DNA from: Rhizophagus clarus
Lineage: Eukaryota; Glomeromycota; Glomeromycetes; Glomerales; Glomeraceae
Length of the DNA: 64,000 bases
Direction: 5' to 3'
Assembly (NCBI GenBank): GCA_015698045.1
Contig: BLAL01000221.1
Coordinates: forward strand, 124,001 to 188,000
Part shown: positions 1 through 9,637 of the stretch, piece after piece
Numbering within the stretch: the stretch's first letter is position 1
How the letters are laid out: every line of letters starts with the position of its first letter
Made by a program: the position numbers and the translations under genes
Notes under the pieces: generated by a model
Told to the model about the DNA's origin: nothing
Database searches by the model: none
The model's input: only the letters and a program-made list of their open reading frames with translations

Positions 1-842
1 TGAGTCCAGTGGTTCCCTGGCGAATGGAAGCTTACACAAAGAAAGAGTCGCAAAATTTTTCAAGCCTCTTTCCGCTTTCTGCCGATACTACAGAAGATAC
101 AATATATAGCAAATTCACCCCTGATGGCGAATCCCTCCTTCAGTATACGAGAGCTGCTGCGTGGAAAGTTATCAAGGATAAACAAGGGCTCAAAGAAATA
201 CTCTATTTTGAAACGCATGAAAGGTTGATGCGAGCACTCACCTTACAGACGGACAAAATAAAGTTGACGAATTCCAGGATGCTCTTACCGATTAAGTCGA
301 AGAAGACAAAAGACAAAAAGAGTGGTTCCACTCAGAAATCACGACAATCGGACCTCCCAAACAGGGCCAGGTTTGTCCTGACCATAAGAAGTCCAAAACC
401 AAAAAGAATAAGTCTCGTAAAAAGACCGCAGTTTCGGATGACTTATGCATGCTTCTCAAATCTCTTATCCAGAAGCTAGACGGAAAATTGCTAACCTAGT
501 AATTCATTTATTCTTCTTTTATTCCATAGGCTATTAGCGTAGATCGGGCAGTTCCACATTTTGCTACGGTCTAAGAAACAGCTCTGACCTGGTCTTTCCC
601 CTTTTTTACCTTTCCAGTGTGTTTATTTTCATTTTATTTTTATTTTTTGTAAATTTTTTTTTTTATTAGTGATTTAGGTTATCTCTTTTATATTGATAAT
701 AACTAAATCAGATCCTGACATAGCTATAGTTTTTATAGATAGTTGTATCATGTATTTTGACATAACCGCTTGTTTTGACAAGTAATTTTGTCGCTGCATG
801 TATGAGGTGATCCTCCATTAAAATAAAAATAAAAATAAAATA
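1..842 (+). mobile_element. 3' part of a non-LTR-like retroelement (ORF1 end plus 3' UTR)
   Basis: A broken gag-like ORF is followed by about 350 bp of T-rich non-coding DNA. That stretch ends in an A-rich tail (ATTAAAATAAAAATAAAAAT...) at about 820-842, directly after GAGGTGATCCTCC. An ORF end, a 3' UTR and a simple A-rich tail fit the 3' end of a LINE-like insertion. The 5' part lies outside the window, so the family cannot be fixed. The assignment is inference from layout. Confidence 0.4.
3..483 (+). pseudogene. gag-like (ORF1-type) protein C-terminus, frameshifted
   Basis: Three reading frames each carry a plausible piece of one protein. Frame 1 opens with QWFPGEWKLTQRKSRKIFQA. Frame 3 (from base 9) carries the middle, ending near LKEILYFETHERLMRAL. 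The last piece is lysine-rich and ends with DDLCMLLKSLIQKLDGKLLT before a TAG at about 500. A WFPG-like start, a basic low-complexity linker and a short terminal helix are typical of the gag-like ORF1 proteins of fungal non-LTR elements. At least two frameshifts are needed to join the pieces, so it is dead. The 5' end lies outside the window. Confidence 0.4.
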
Positions 843-1225
843 TATATTTTATGTATGATTTTGATGCTTACATGTATGTAACTCTGGCCATACATTATAT
901 ACTCGGGGAATGAAAGCAGTGTATAACTGAGATATGGAAGTCATAGATTTGACAACAGGCAGTAACAAAGCTGTGCATCTCCAAGAGTATTTTGGAATAT
1001 GATGTGGGGATTCGCTGAGGTGTCAAAAAAGTTATGGAAGTGATCGTTGGATAGGGTAGAAGTTGATAACACTCAGAGAGCTGGGACGAAAAGGAATTAG
1101 TAGGTTAGGTCATAGCATAGAGCGAGGCGGGAAATTTCGTCATGTATCACAGAAAACTCGATTTGTATTTTATTTTTTGCATGCTAGATCACGCTATCAT
1201 TGAATTAATAAAACAATCCTTCGGA
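843..1225. other. intergenic stretch without recognisable gene
   Basis: About 380 bp between the retroelement tail and the small TIR element. No ORF of note and no splice-compatible exon chain was seen. It is less AT-rich than most of the window, so it may be old transposon sequence. Confidence 0.4.
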
Positions 1226-1339
1226 TAGAGTTACGAACTGTCAATCCGTCAATCCGCGGATTTATCCGATCCGTTACTCATCCGGTCGGAAACGGATGGT
1301 CCGAATGAATAATCCGGATGAATCCGGATCGTATCACTA
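1226..1339. mobile_element. 114-bp hAT-type MITE
   Basis: The ends are imperfect inverted repeats: TAGAGTTACGA at the left and, read inwards from the right, TAGTGATACGA. An 8-bp direct repeat CCTTCGGA (1218-1225 and 1340-1347) flanks the element exactly, which is the target-site duplication length of hAT transposases. The interior is a string of short ATCCGGAT-like palindromes. It encodes nothing and must have been moved in trans. Confidence 0.65.
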
Positions 1340-1488
1340 CCTTCGGATACACTTATGTCAATCAATATTTATGCGAGATTTAATTTTAAAATTACGTGGA
1401 GAAAATAAATCAAGTGCAATTTTATTATAGCAAATGAGTATTATAATAATATATATTATTTTTCATTATTAATTATCCACTTCTGACT

Positions 1489-1851
1489 TCACCATAGTGG
1501 TATAAACGGTAAAGGTCCTCCACGGACAAACGGAGTCATCACCATTGCCTGACTTCTTTGGATTGCGATCCGGATTTCTCTGACGTGTGGATTACCTTGG
1601 AAGTTGCCAGCTGTCCAATGCAATCCACGTATATTGATAATGGCAGCGCAGGCGATCATAAGCGGACAACCAGTTGGATGTCGATATACGCTGTACTGGA
1701 TTCTCACGAAACCGTAGTACGCCATAATCTGACTAATATCTTGGTAGGCTCTGCTGTGAGATCCGTACGATCGTCTTAGGGCGGTTGCGCCAAGGTCAAA
1801 CATGATTATCCAATTGCCAATACGCAATAATCCTTCATTAACGGTGGCCAT
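1489..1851 (-). CDS. VapD-like (virulence-associated protein D) family protein
   Basis: 120 residues in one uninterrupted frame. From residue 17 it follows the VapD pattern: MFDL with Asp19 at the first strand, AYQDI near residue 36, YGFVRIQYSVY near residues 46-56 (consensus GFxRxQxSVY), a middle CPLMIACAAI helix, then VREIRIAIQ before the C-terminus. VapD proteins are small bacterial Cas2-fold endoribonucleases found in toxin-antitoxin or stand-alone settings. They are usually about 90-100 residues, so the first 16 residues may be an extension and Met17 the ancestral start. No intron and no partner antitoxin ORF were seen nearby. The flanking DNA is fungal in character, so transfer from a bacterium (for example an endosymbiont) is the likely origin. 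Function in this host is unknown. Confidence 0.7.
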   Translation of the reverse strand: MATVNEGLLRIGNWIIMFDLGATALRRSYGSHSRAYQDISQIMAYYGFVRIQYSVYRHPTGCPLMIACAAIINIRGLHWTAGNFQGNPHVREIRIAIQRSQAMVMTPFVRGGPLPFIPLW

Positions 1852-2253
1852 ATTGTGTAGAAATTTTTCGCGTAGAAGACTATAATTTTGACACCTTTAT
1901 TCAAAGAGCTCTTTGTTGTTCTGGAAAAGGTGTCTGTCATATGTTTTATACTCCACTGATGCCATGTGATTGCACTAAGAATATTTAAACTCATCATGGC
2001 TCAAGATCAGGTTTAAAATCGTTTTGGGCACATACTTTCGTAATTTTGTAGTAATTGGCACCCACGTGACTTACAAATTTCGTCACCCACAGGACATGTG
2101 GGTTAAATTTTATTTATATATAGATATAATTTTGTTTCTTTTGTTTCAATTTAAATAGATTTCTTTTCTCTCTGTATTAATAATATTTCGATCAGTCAAT
2201 AAATAAATAAATAAATTTCTTTTGTTTCAAGTATAAGAATTAAAAAGAAAACT
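1852..2253. promoter_or_regulatory. divergent intergenic region between VapD-like gene and six-exon gene
   Basis: About 400 bp separate the start of the minus-strand VapD-like gene from the start of the plus-strand gene at 2254, so both promoters should lie here. It contains a CCCACGTGAC E-box-like site near 2060, paired ACATGTGGG/CCCAC segments, and an (AAAT)n run near 2200. No defined promoter element can be assigned with certainty. Confidence 0.3.
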
Positions 2254-3082
2254 ATGTCGCGCGCTGAATTGCCTGGTAAGTACGGGTCATTTTTAATGAC
2301 TAACAATTTACTGGCCGTGTTGTCCTGAACACAATATTTTGCTCTACGAAAGACTTAATAAGCCTCATCAAAGACACCGTGGAAACATGTGAAGCCTATC
2401 ATGCCTGCTTGACTACTAACGAATATGGCTCAACATACTTGGATCCAATTAAGTGCAAGGCTAGAAACTTCGATCCAATAACGTAAGTAATTTTATTGTC
2501 ATTCCCTGTTCAAGTCGCTTTACCAACGTCAGGAACAGTTGGAAAAAATACTTACCTAAGTTATAATTTTTTCCTTTTTGGTCAATTTTTTTGCTCTCCC
2601 TTTTTATATAGAGCAACTAAAGAGCAAAAAGAAAGGATCTTGTTGTTTGCAGAGAGATATGAAAAAATCGCAGAAGAAAAAGGACACCATGCTGCAAGGG
2701 AAGAAGCGTTTGCTGCTCACGACTTTTATAATGCTCTGTATGTATGTTTGCATATTATTTACGTAGTGAAATCACAGACTCATGTGAATACTTGTGTCAT
2801 CTCTTTTTAGACCGAAGCAATTCCTAAACAATGATAAACTAGATCCAGAAGTTCCAACTTTGGGTAATGTATTTGCAAAGATGAACAATCGACAAAATTC
2901 TCGTGTAATGTTTGAAAGTAGAGTTAGAGGAGGCAATTTTTGACGTGTCATGTATGATAAATTGTATTTTAAAATGGATTTTTATTTTAGGCGAAGCAGA
3001 ATCATTGAATGTGATGCATAAAGCGGTTCCCGGGAGTATTGAGAAGCGATCAGAAGTATTTATTAAAATTATTTCTCATGAT

Positions 3083-3115
<33 letters not shown>

Positions 3116-3331
3116 TTTTTTAATTCTTTTGCAATTTTACAGCCAACCCATTCTTCAGTTAACGAAGCGTTTAAACTTATTGGCCATAAAATCAAACTTT
3201 ATGATGTCGATGTCGAGGTTATTTCCGTCAAAGCAACTAAAGATGGCGTTTTTCTAGAAGTAGAAGAAAACGTAGAAGGAGAATTGATTCGCTATGAAAT
3301 TGATTATGAGAATGATGTAGTTCCATTGTGA
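2254..3331 (+). CDS. unknown protein, six exons, 212 residues
   Basis: Exons inferred from splice signals and phase: 2254-2275, 2353-2482, 2612-2737, 2811-2917, 2991-3055 and 3143-3331. All introns are GT-AG and short (about 70-130 bp), and all joins keep one frame, giving 212 residues and a TGA. The N-terminus is MSRAELP. A cysteine pair and charged helical segments follow (KEQKERILLFAERYEKIAEE and EEAFAAHDFYNAL). The C-terminal 60 residues look like a small beta-rich domain ending ENDVVPL. No family was recognised. Even exon phasing and absence of stops argue for a live gene. The intron 5 (TA)n run could affect splicing or length polymorphism. Confidence 0.65.
3083..3112. repeat. (TA)n microsatellite in intron
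   Basis: About fifteen TA units within the last intron of the six-exon gene, just before a T-run and the acceptor region. Confidence 0.8.
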
Positions 3332-4606
3332 ACGTTCTTATTTCTATAGTAATAATCTATGTATATGATCATATATATAAACTATTTTTACATATACAAT
3401 GCAATCTATACTTTTTCAAAGAAAAATTTCAATGCCAAAATAATTAGATAGATTTTTCTGATTCTGTATCTTTCTCATTTGCATTTTTCTGTATGCAGTT
3501 TCGCAATCAATTATTAAACAATAATACTTGAGTGTAATTATATTAATGATGAAATCGATCCTAGGTTTGCAAGACAGAAATATTTTTTCTGACCACACGA
3601 TTCATTCATTCTCCTGCGCAATTTTGACGAGCCCGGACAAGCTTGTCAGACTGTACTACCATCAGAAAAAAAAATTATATTTTCTTTTTTTTTGCACGTG
3701 CATTTTATTCGTAATGCTAAAGAAGAAATCTGAAATATGATTGGCAGATCATCTCGTGATTTTGAGAAATCAACACTGGGTCAGTAGGGGTGTGATGGTT
3801 TATGCAGTGTTGGTTAGTACACTTTCCACCACGTGGAGATTAAAGTGTCGTTTAGGCATCTTTTGCCTTTTACAAGTAGTTTTTTTTTAAATATACATGT
3901 AATCGATGTATTTTGTACTTTATTGATGTATAACTGTATCTGTGGCATCCTCATGTAAAATAAAGTCATGTAAAATTAAGTTTATTTACTTTTAACAGCA
4001 GTGATTTCGTGACTATTGAAACTTCCCTTTTTTTTCTCTCTTTAATGTCAAATAAAAGCTCATAGAACGCGTTTAAATATTGTTAAATAACATTATTTTA
4101 TGTATAAAATTTTATTTATTAAACTACTTGTTTATTTTTAACTGCTATATTAACTGCTTTTTTTTTATAAAAGATTTAGAACACAGTTTTTGAACTTTTT
4201 GTCAAAGTGAACTACTCTTTGAAGACTAAGTATAGTTGCTTAGCAGATATAGAACTATTGGTATGATATTTAATGTAATTACTTTATGAGTGAAATAAGT
4301 AGAAATAGATTTTATTATGTTTTTTATTACTGTTTTCTTAACTTGTAAAGATAAATAATTAGTAAAATATATTTTACAGCAAAATTCAAAATACCGCTGC
4401 TAGGAATTTGATGGGTTGCTGGGTTGCTGGCTTGCCGGCAATTCAAAAAATATGCGACAAGTCTATTATATAACGTAATTATGTAATTTTGTAATATCAA
4501 ATCAAAATATCTAATTTTTACACATGGAGAGTTATGATCAAACAATCTGCCAATCTACCAATCCACAGATTTATATGGCAAGCCAGGCTGGATAAAAAGG
4601 TCAGCG
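3332..4606. other. intergenic, AT-rich, no gene seen
   Basis: This holds the 3' region of the six-exon gene and low-complexity A/T sequence. At about 4390-4600 there are short repeats of the type GGGTTGCTGG and GGCAAGCCAGGCTGG in opposite orientation, which may be remains of an old TIR element. No ORF with coding character was found. Confidence 0.4.
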
Positions 4607-4960
4607 TATACTTGTAGCCGAAACCCCCTTAGTTTCAGACAAGTTTCAGTTTCGGACTTTTGGACAGTTTCAAATTGAAGTATTATAGTTTCGGACTAGT
4701 TTTGGACTTCATCTAATTTGGTTAAGTTTAGTTAAATTTTATAATTCTAGCCAAAATATAATTCGGGTAACATCATCACAATTCTAAAAAGGGATTATAT
4801 AAAAGTAAATTTCTTTAATGTTAGCCAAAATTATAATAATTATTACTATAAATGGGTTTCGGATTTCGGACAGAGTTTCAGATTTTGGCTAAGGTTTTGG
4901 ACTAGAGTTTCAGAGTTTCAGTTTCGGACACACCTCTGGGAGGTTTTGGCTACATGTATA
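4607..4960. mobile_element. 354-bp TIR element (MITE), 8-bp TSD
   Basis: Left end TATACTTGTAGCCGAAACC and the right end read inwards TATACATGTAGCCAAAACC form a terminal inverted repeat of about 20 bp. The 8-bp direct repeat GGTCAGCG flanks it (4599-4606, 4961-4968), as in the hAT superfamily. The interior repeats GTTTCGGACT/GTTTCAGA motifs and has no coding potential. Confidence 0.65.
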
Positions 4961-4984
4961 GGTCAGCGTAGTACTATCGTTAAT

Positions 4985-5065
4985 TCTGACAAAATGTCAG
5001 CACTGGTTGACAAAATGTCAGAACCAGTTGACATTTTGTTAATACTATAGTTGACATTTTTGAGG
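4985..5065. repeat. cluster of inverted TGACAAAATGTCA-type repeats
   Basis: TGACAAAATGTCAG occurs twice, followed by inverted TTGACATTTTGT and TTGACATTTTTG copies. The CTGGTTGACA/TGTCAGAACCAG arms could fold. No gene was found here. It may be the end of another small TIR element. Confidence 0.5.
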
Positions 5066-5185
5066 GATGTCTAAAGTGAAAATCACGTGATTATAGTAAA
5101 ATATTTGTCATCTGTATCACACCCCTCTACCATTTTTATTAAGTATTCTGATGATAAAGGTTAATAAAATCCTATATGTTACATC

Positions 5186-5709
5186 TAGGGATGCCAAAAG
5201 TTCGGTTATAACCGGTCATAACCAGTTTTTGCCAGTTCAGTTTTGGTTCAGTTTTAGTCAAAGACCGACTGGTTAACCATCAGTTTTGTATATAAAAAAC
5301 CCCAATGAGAAAACAGATTGGTTAATTGTAAATATTTTGTAATTTATCCTGAAAAAATATCTTTGCTTCAATTGAAAATAATTAAAAAACATGAATTTTA
5401 ATATTTAAATTTATGGTAATTTCTTTTTTGAAATTATAAGGAGAATTTAATTTTGTGCATTGATCACGTGATTTTTTTGTATTGTCAAAAATCACAAAAT
5501 CAGCACTATTTTTGTAAGAAAAAATTATGTAAATTTAAATGTTATTGCTAAATAAAGTCATAATTAGTACTTTCTAATAATATTTTCTTCAGTTTTGCAA
5601 TCAGTTTTGCAGTTTAGTTTTATTAGTCAGTTTTGTGATCAGTTCAGTTTTGGCTGAAAACCGCAGTTTTAAAACTGAAACTGAACTGAATTGACCGTTG
5701 GCATCCCTA
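5186..5709. mobile_element. 524-bp hAT-type MITE
   Basis: Perfect terminal inverted repeats TAGGGATGCCAA ... TTGGCATCCCTA. The flanking 8-bp target-site duplication is GTTACATC (5178-5185 and 5710-5717). Subterminal regions hold many degenerate GGTTCAGTTTT/AACTGAACTGAA units. There is no ORF. A truncated relative lies at about 51,691-51,830. Confidence 0.8.
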
Positions 5710-5717
5710 GTTACATC

Positions 5718-6090
5718 CTCATATTTGTGATTTCTTAATTCTGTAATGTGGGCTAAAAATCTATATAAATCAGGCAACTTACTTCTACTTTAGACAACCT
5801 CTATTTTTGTTAACATTAAGGTGATATTTTAAGTTGAGTTAATTTTTTGTTATCATAGGATTGACAAAATATTACCCCTTCTTAGTACTAATATTTTTTC
5901 AAAATTAATAATGTATATTTTTTTTTTTTTTGAATTTTTTGGTTGATTTGTAAAATATTTTTAATAGAAAATTTTAGTTAAAATTTTTTTTAATTTTTAT
6001 TAGAGAAATTATTTTTAAAATAATAATGGCAATTTTTTTTTTAATAGTACTATAATAATTAAAAATATTATAAAAATATATAAAAAGATA
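5718..6090. other. AT-rich spacer
   Basis: Poly-A/T and short AT repeats only; no gene or structured element was seen. Confidence 0.4.
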
Positions 6091-6099
6091 TTAAAAAAT

Positions 6100-6339
6100 G
6101 GGTTTAATCATTTTCTGTACCTGTGATGCATCACATCCTTTTTTGTCACCTGTGTCACACCCCTTCTTTTTTCATTTTTTTATATGTATTCTGGGAGACA
6201 GAATTTTTTCAGTTGTAAAAAATCTATTTTTCATGTCCCTAGTTAAATATCACATGTTTAATTTTGCCTGGCATTACTGTAATTTTGCCTAGAGTGTTCA
6301 GGATGCGATGTATCACAGGTGCAGAAAAAAATAAAACCC
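6100..6339. mobile_element. 240-bp TIR element with 9-bp TSD
   Basis: The left end GGGTTTAATCATTTTCTGTA and the right end read inwards GGGTTTTATTTTTTTCTGCA are followed on both sides by CCTGTGAT[G/A]CATC[A/G]CATCC. The terminal inverted repeats therefore span about 40 bp. The direct repeat TTAAAAAAT (6091-6099, 6340-6348) is a 9-bp target-site duplication, which fits the Mutator superfamily. It is non-coding. Confidence 0.65.
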
Positions 6340-6348
6340 TTAAAAAAT

Positions 6349-6991
6349 ATATATAGATTGATTAGCAAAATTAATGAAATTAGAATATTTTACAATTCTG
6401 AAATAAAATTACATTTTATAAATCAGATCACATTGTATTATAGGATTATATAATATGATTTACTTTTAATTAAGTTATAATAAATTTTTTTTTTTTCATT
6501 TACAAACTTTATTAATTTTTCTATTATTTTTTTATTAATTTTTCATCAGTTTTTAAGTTAGATAAGCTAAAAAGTTTTAAAAGTATATATAATAATTTTT
6601 TTACTTTAAATACAAGTTATAACTCTTTTTTTTATTCTTTAAAGTTTTTTTTACAACTTGTGAGAAAAAAAATATTATTCAATAGAAATATTCAAAAAAT
6701 CATAATTAATAATAGTTTTAAATGTAGTTTATTAAGTTATAACAAATTAAATTTTAAATTAATAAAATATTTAATTAAAGTTTATTTAATAATTATTTAA
6801 ATAATTTATTAATTTTTTAATTTTTTTTGCTAAATATTATGAATTTTTTTTTAATAACAGATAAACTAATTATATAGTATTTTCTAAAAATGTTATCTAT
6901 AATTATAATTATAAGATACAGTATTATAAATAATAAATTGCAATCTAGATTTTTCAGAATGCAAAAATTGTAATATTGTAATTGTACTATA
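6349..6991. other. AT-rich spacer
   Basis: Extremely A/T-rich low-complexity sequence with no gene seen. Confidence 0.4.
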
Positions 6992-8974
6992 GGTGAATTT
7001 ATTCCTCACCCCAGGTATTACTCACCCCTATCACGTGATATATACTTTTGATTGGCTAATTTTTGATTGGCTAATTTTTTTAACTTAAATTTATTCTCAC
7101 GTAAATATAAAAAAAATTTAGAAGTTTCGCAATATAAAACAACTTTTATGTTACAAAATATTTATGAATTTATTCCTTTGAAGTTTATTGAATAAAAGAG
7201 TAAAGTACATTTATTTAAAACTAAAACTTAAGTTTATTGTATTCATTCAAAGCCAAAACTTTTATTTAACATGACTAGTGATAATGATGTGAAATACATA
7301 TATATAGAAAAGTAATGAAACAAAAACAAAATAAACGGAAAAGGAGGCAAGATCAAAAGGGAGTGAAATAATATGTTTGATAAAAGGGGAAAAACGAAAG
7401 GATGGTAGACGAAGAAACAAAATTAAAACAAAGAGGAAATGAAAAGGGAAGGGAACAGAAATGGAAGGGAAAGCAAAAGGATAAAAGAACAAAAATTAAC
7501 ATAAAGGAAAAATAAAAAGGAGAAGGAATCGAAAATTAAAATAAAAGGAAAAACGAGAGGAGAGGAAACAAAAAAGGAAAAAATAAAGGAACAGAAAAAA
7601 AAATGAAATGACAATGAAAATAAAAAGTAAAGGGAATGAAAAAGGGAAAATGAAAGGGAAAACGAAAGGGGAAAGGGAATAAAATCAAAAATAAAACATA
7701 AATGAAAAGATGAGAGAAAAAAATTGTTAGTATCATAATCTAGTTAAAGGGATACAGTAAAAAAAGGAATGAAACGGAACACTCACCCTATTTTTGAAAA
7801 GATCCAGAAAACCTAAAAAAAACGTATCGCAAAAGGGAAAATGAAAGGTAAAGAGGACAAAAGCAGAAGACAAAAGAAAAATGGAAGGAAACCAGATGGA
7901 AAAATGGAAGGGAAAAGCGAAGAAAAAAGAAAACAAAAAGGAAAAAACAAAAGAAACAGATGAAAGGGAAATGAAAATGAAAACGGAGGGAAAGAAATGA
8001 AAATGAAAATAAGATGGAAAGAAAAAGATAAGGGAATGAAAAAGGGAAAAATAAAAGGAAAAATGAAAGGGTAAAGGGAACAAAATCAAAAATGAGACTA
8101 AAACAAAAACGAAAAAAGGAAAGAAAAATTTTTGTTAGTAATGAAGATAAAAGGATATAGTGAAAAAAGGAATGAAACGGAACACCCACCTCATTTTTGA
8201 AAAGATCCAGAAAACCTAAAAAAAACATGTAGGAAAAGGGAAGACGAAAGGAAAAGAGATGGAAAATGGATGGAAAAATGGAAGGAAAAGTGAAGAAAAA
8301 TAAAAAATAGAAGGGAAAGCGAAGAAAAAAAGAAACAAAAAGGGAAAACAAAAGAAACAGATGGGAGGGGAAATGAAAATGAAAATGAGGGGAAAAGTGA
8401 AAGGAAAGAGAATAAAGAAGAGGAAAATGAAAGGGAAAGGAAACAAAAATGAAAGAGTATCAAAATTAAAAATGAAACGAAGACCAAAAAAAAAAACAAA
8501 AGACTTTTGTTAGTATGAAGACAAGAACAAGAGAATAAGACAAAAAAAGTGAAGCTGAATACCCACTTTCTGTTTCAAAGAGTTTCGACAAACCTAAAAA
8601 AAAAGAAAACCAGAAGCAGACGAAATCTAAAAAAAAAGAAGGAAGGAAGGAATGAAATAAGGTTAGAAATAAAATAAAAAAAAATTAGAAACAATAAAAA
8701 AATAATGTACCTTTAACGTGAAACTGGAAGAACTTAATAAAGACCTAAGAAGGAAAAGAAAAAGAAATTAGGAAACAAAAAAAAAGAAATAAAAATGTGA
8801 AAAGAAAAGAAATATCAAACCTTTGACGTGAAGTCAAAAGCTAACCAAAAAATAAGAAATAGATGTAAACAAATAACTGGTCGATATAATGTAATTGTAA
8901 AATTTCATTAGCCAATCGAAATATTTGCACGTGATAGGGGTGAGAAATCACCTAGGTGAGAAATAAATTTTCTC
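6992..8974. mobile_element. about 2-kb non-autonomous Mutator-like element
   Basis: Long imperfect terminal inverted repeats of about 70 bp. Both ends, read inwards, contain CTCACCCCTATCACGTG and then GATTGGCTAAT. A 10-bp direct repeat TTGTACTATA (6982-6991 and 8975-8984) flanks the element, the duplication size expected for MULEs. The interior is a purine-rich plus strand with repeated blocks and no real gene. The long phenylalanine/serine-rich minus-strand frames are by-products of that base composition. Confidence 0.7.
7310..8870. repeat. 1.5-kb purine-strand tract with about 400-bp tandem blocks
   Basis: The plus strand consists mainly of A and G in GGGAAA/GAAAGG-like units. A block containing GGAATGAAACGGAACAC followed by GATCCAGAAAACC starts at 7766 and recurs at 8169 (403 bp later), with a weaker third copy near 8550. 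Homopurine-homopyrimidine tracts can form triplex (H-DNA). That property is general knowledge and was not measured here. Confidence 0.75.
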
Positions 8975-8999
8975 TTGTACTATAATATTATAATTATGC

Positions 9000-9255
9000 T
9001 ATAATTATAATTGGCTTATTTTATATAGAATCATTAATAAAATTGCTATTTTTTTTATTAATAAATCATAGTTTTTTTATTAACAAAATTGTAATTTTTT
9101 TATTAATAAAATCACAATTTTCTTTTATTAACAAAATTGCAGAATAAAATTGCAACTTTTTTTATTAACAAAATTGCAATTTTTTTATTAACAAAATAAT
9201 TATGGCCTTTTTATTAATAAAATTATGATTTTTTATTATTAATAAAATTGTATAT
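9000..9255. repeat. TTTTTATTAACAAAATTG minisatellite
   Basis: About nine imperfect copies of a 25-30 bp unit, roughly TTTTTTTATTAACAAAATTG, in a head-to-tail row. No gene was seen between here and the polymerase remnant at 9638. Confidence 0.7.
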
Positions 9256-9637
9256 AAGAGAAATTCTTTCTTATAAATCTGTGAACCAAATTTTCACAGA
9301 AGAAAAAATTTTTTATTTTTATTTATACCTATTATTATATTAATAAAACCAGTTTCAAAAATATCAAAAATGAATTCTAATAACTTTTTTATAATATAAA
9401 AAGATGGTGAATACTTTCACAATATTATTACTAAATATTTAAATACTTATATGTAGTATCTATGTCCTGTTTTCATTGCTTCCCATCGCTCTTCTTGATG
9501 TATTAGGTCATCAGAAAAAGGCCATATTTTACATTTTATGTATGTCATTTTAAGTGTTATGTTTATAACTGAATATTATTACGTCAGAAAAAATAATATA
9601 ATAATGTATGTGATCTGACTACACATCACTATCTAGC

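Noticed and set aside
7262..8499. Six overlapping long minus-strand frames rich in Phe and Ser
   Set aside because: They lie in the purine-strand tract, where the complementary strand lacks stops by composition. All three frames are open in places and none has a domain.
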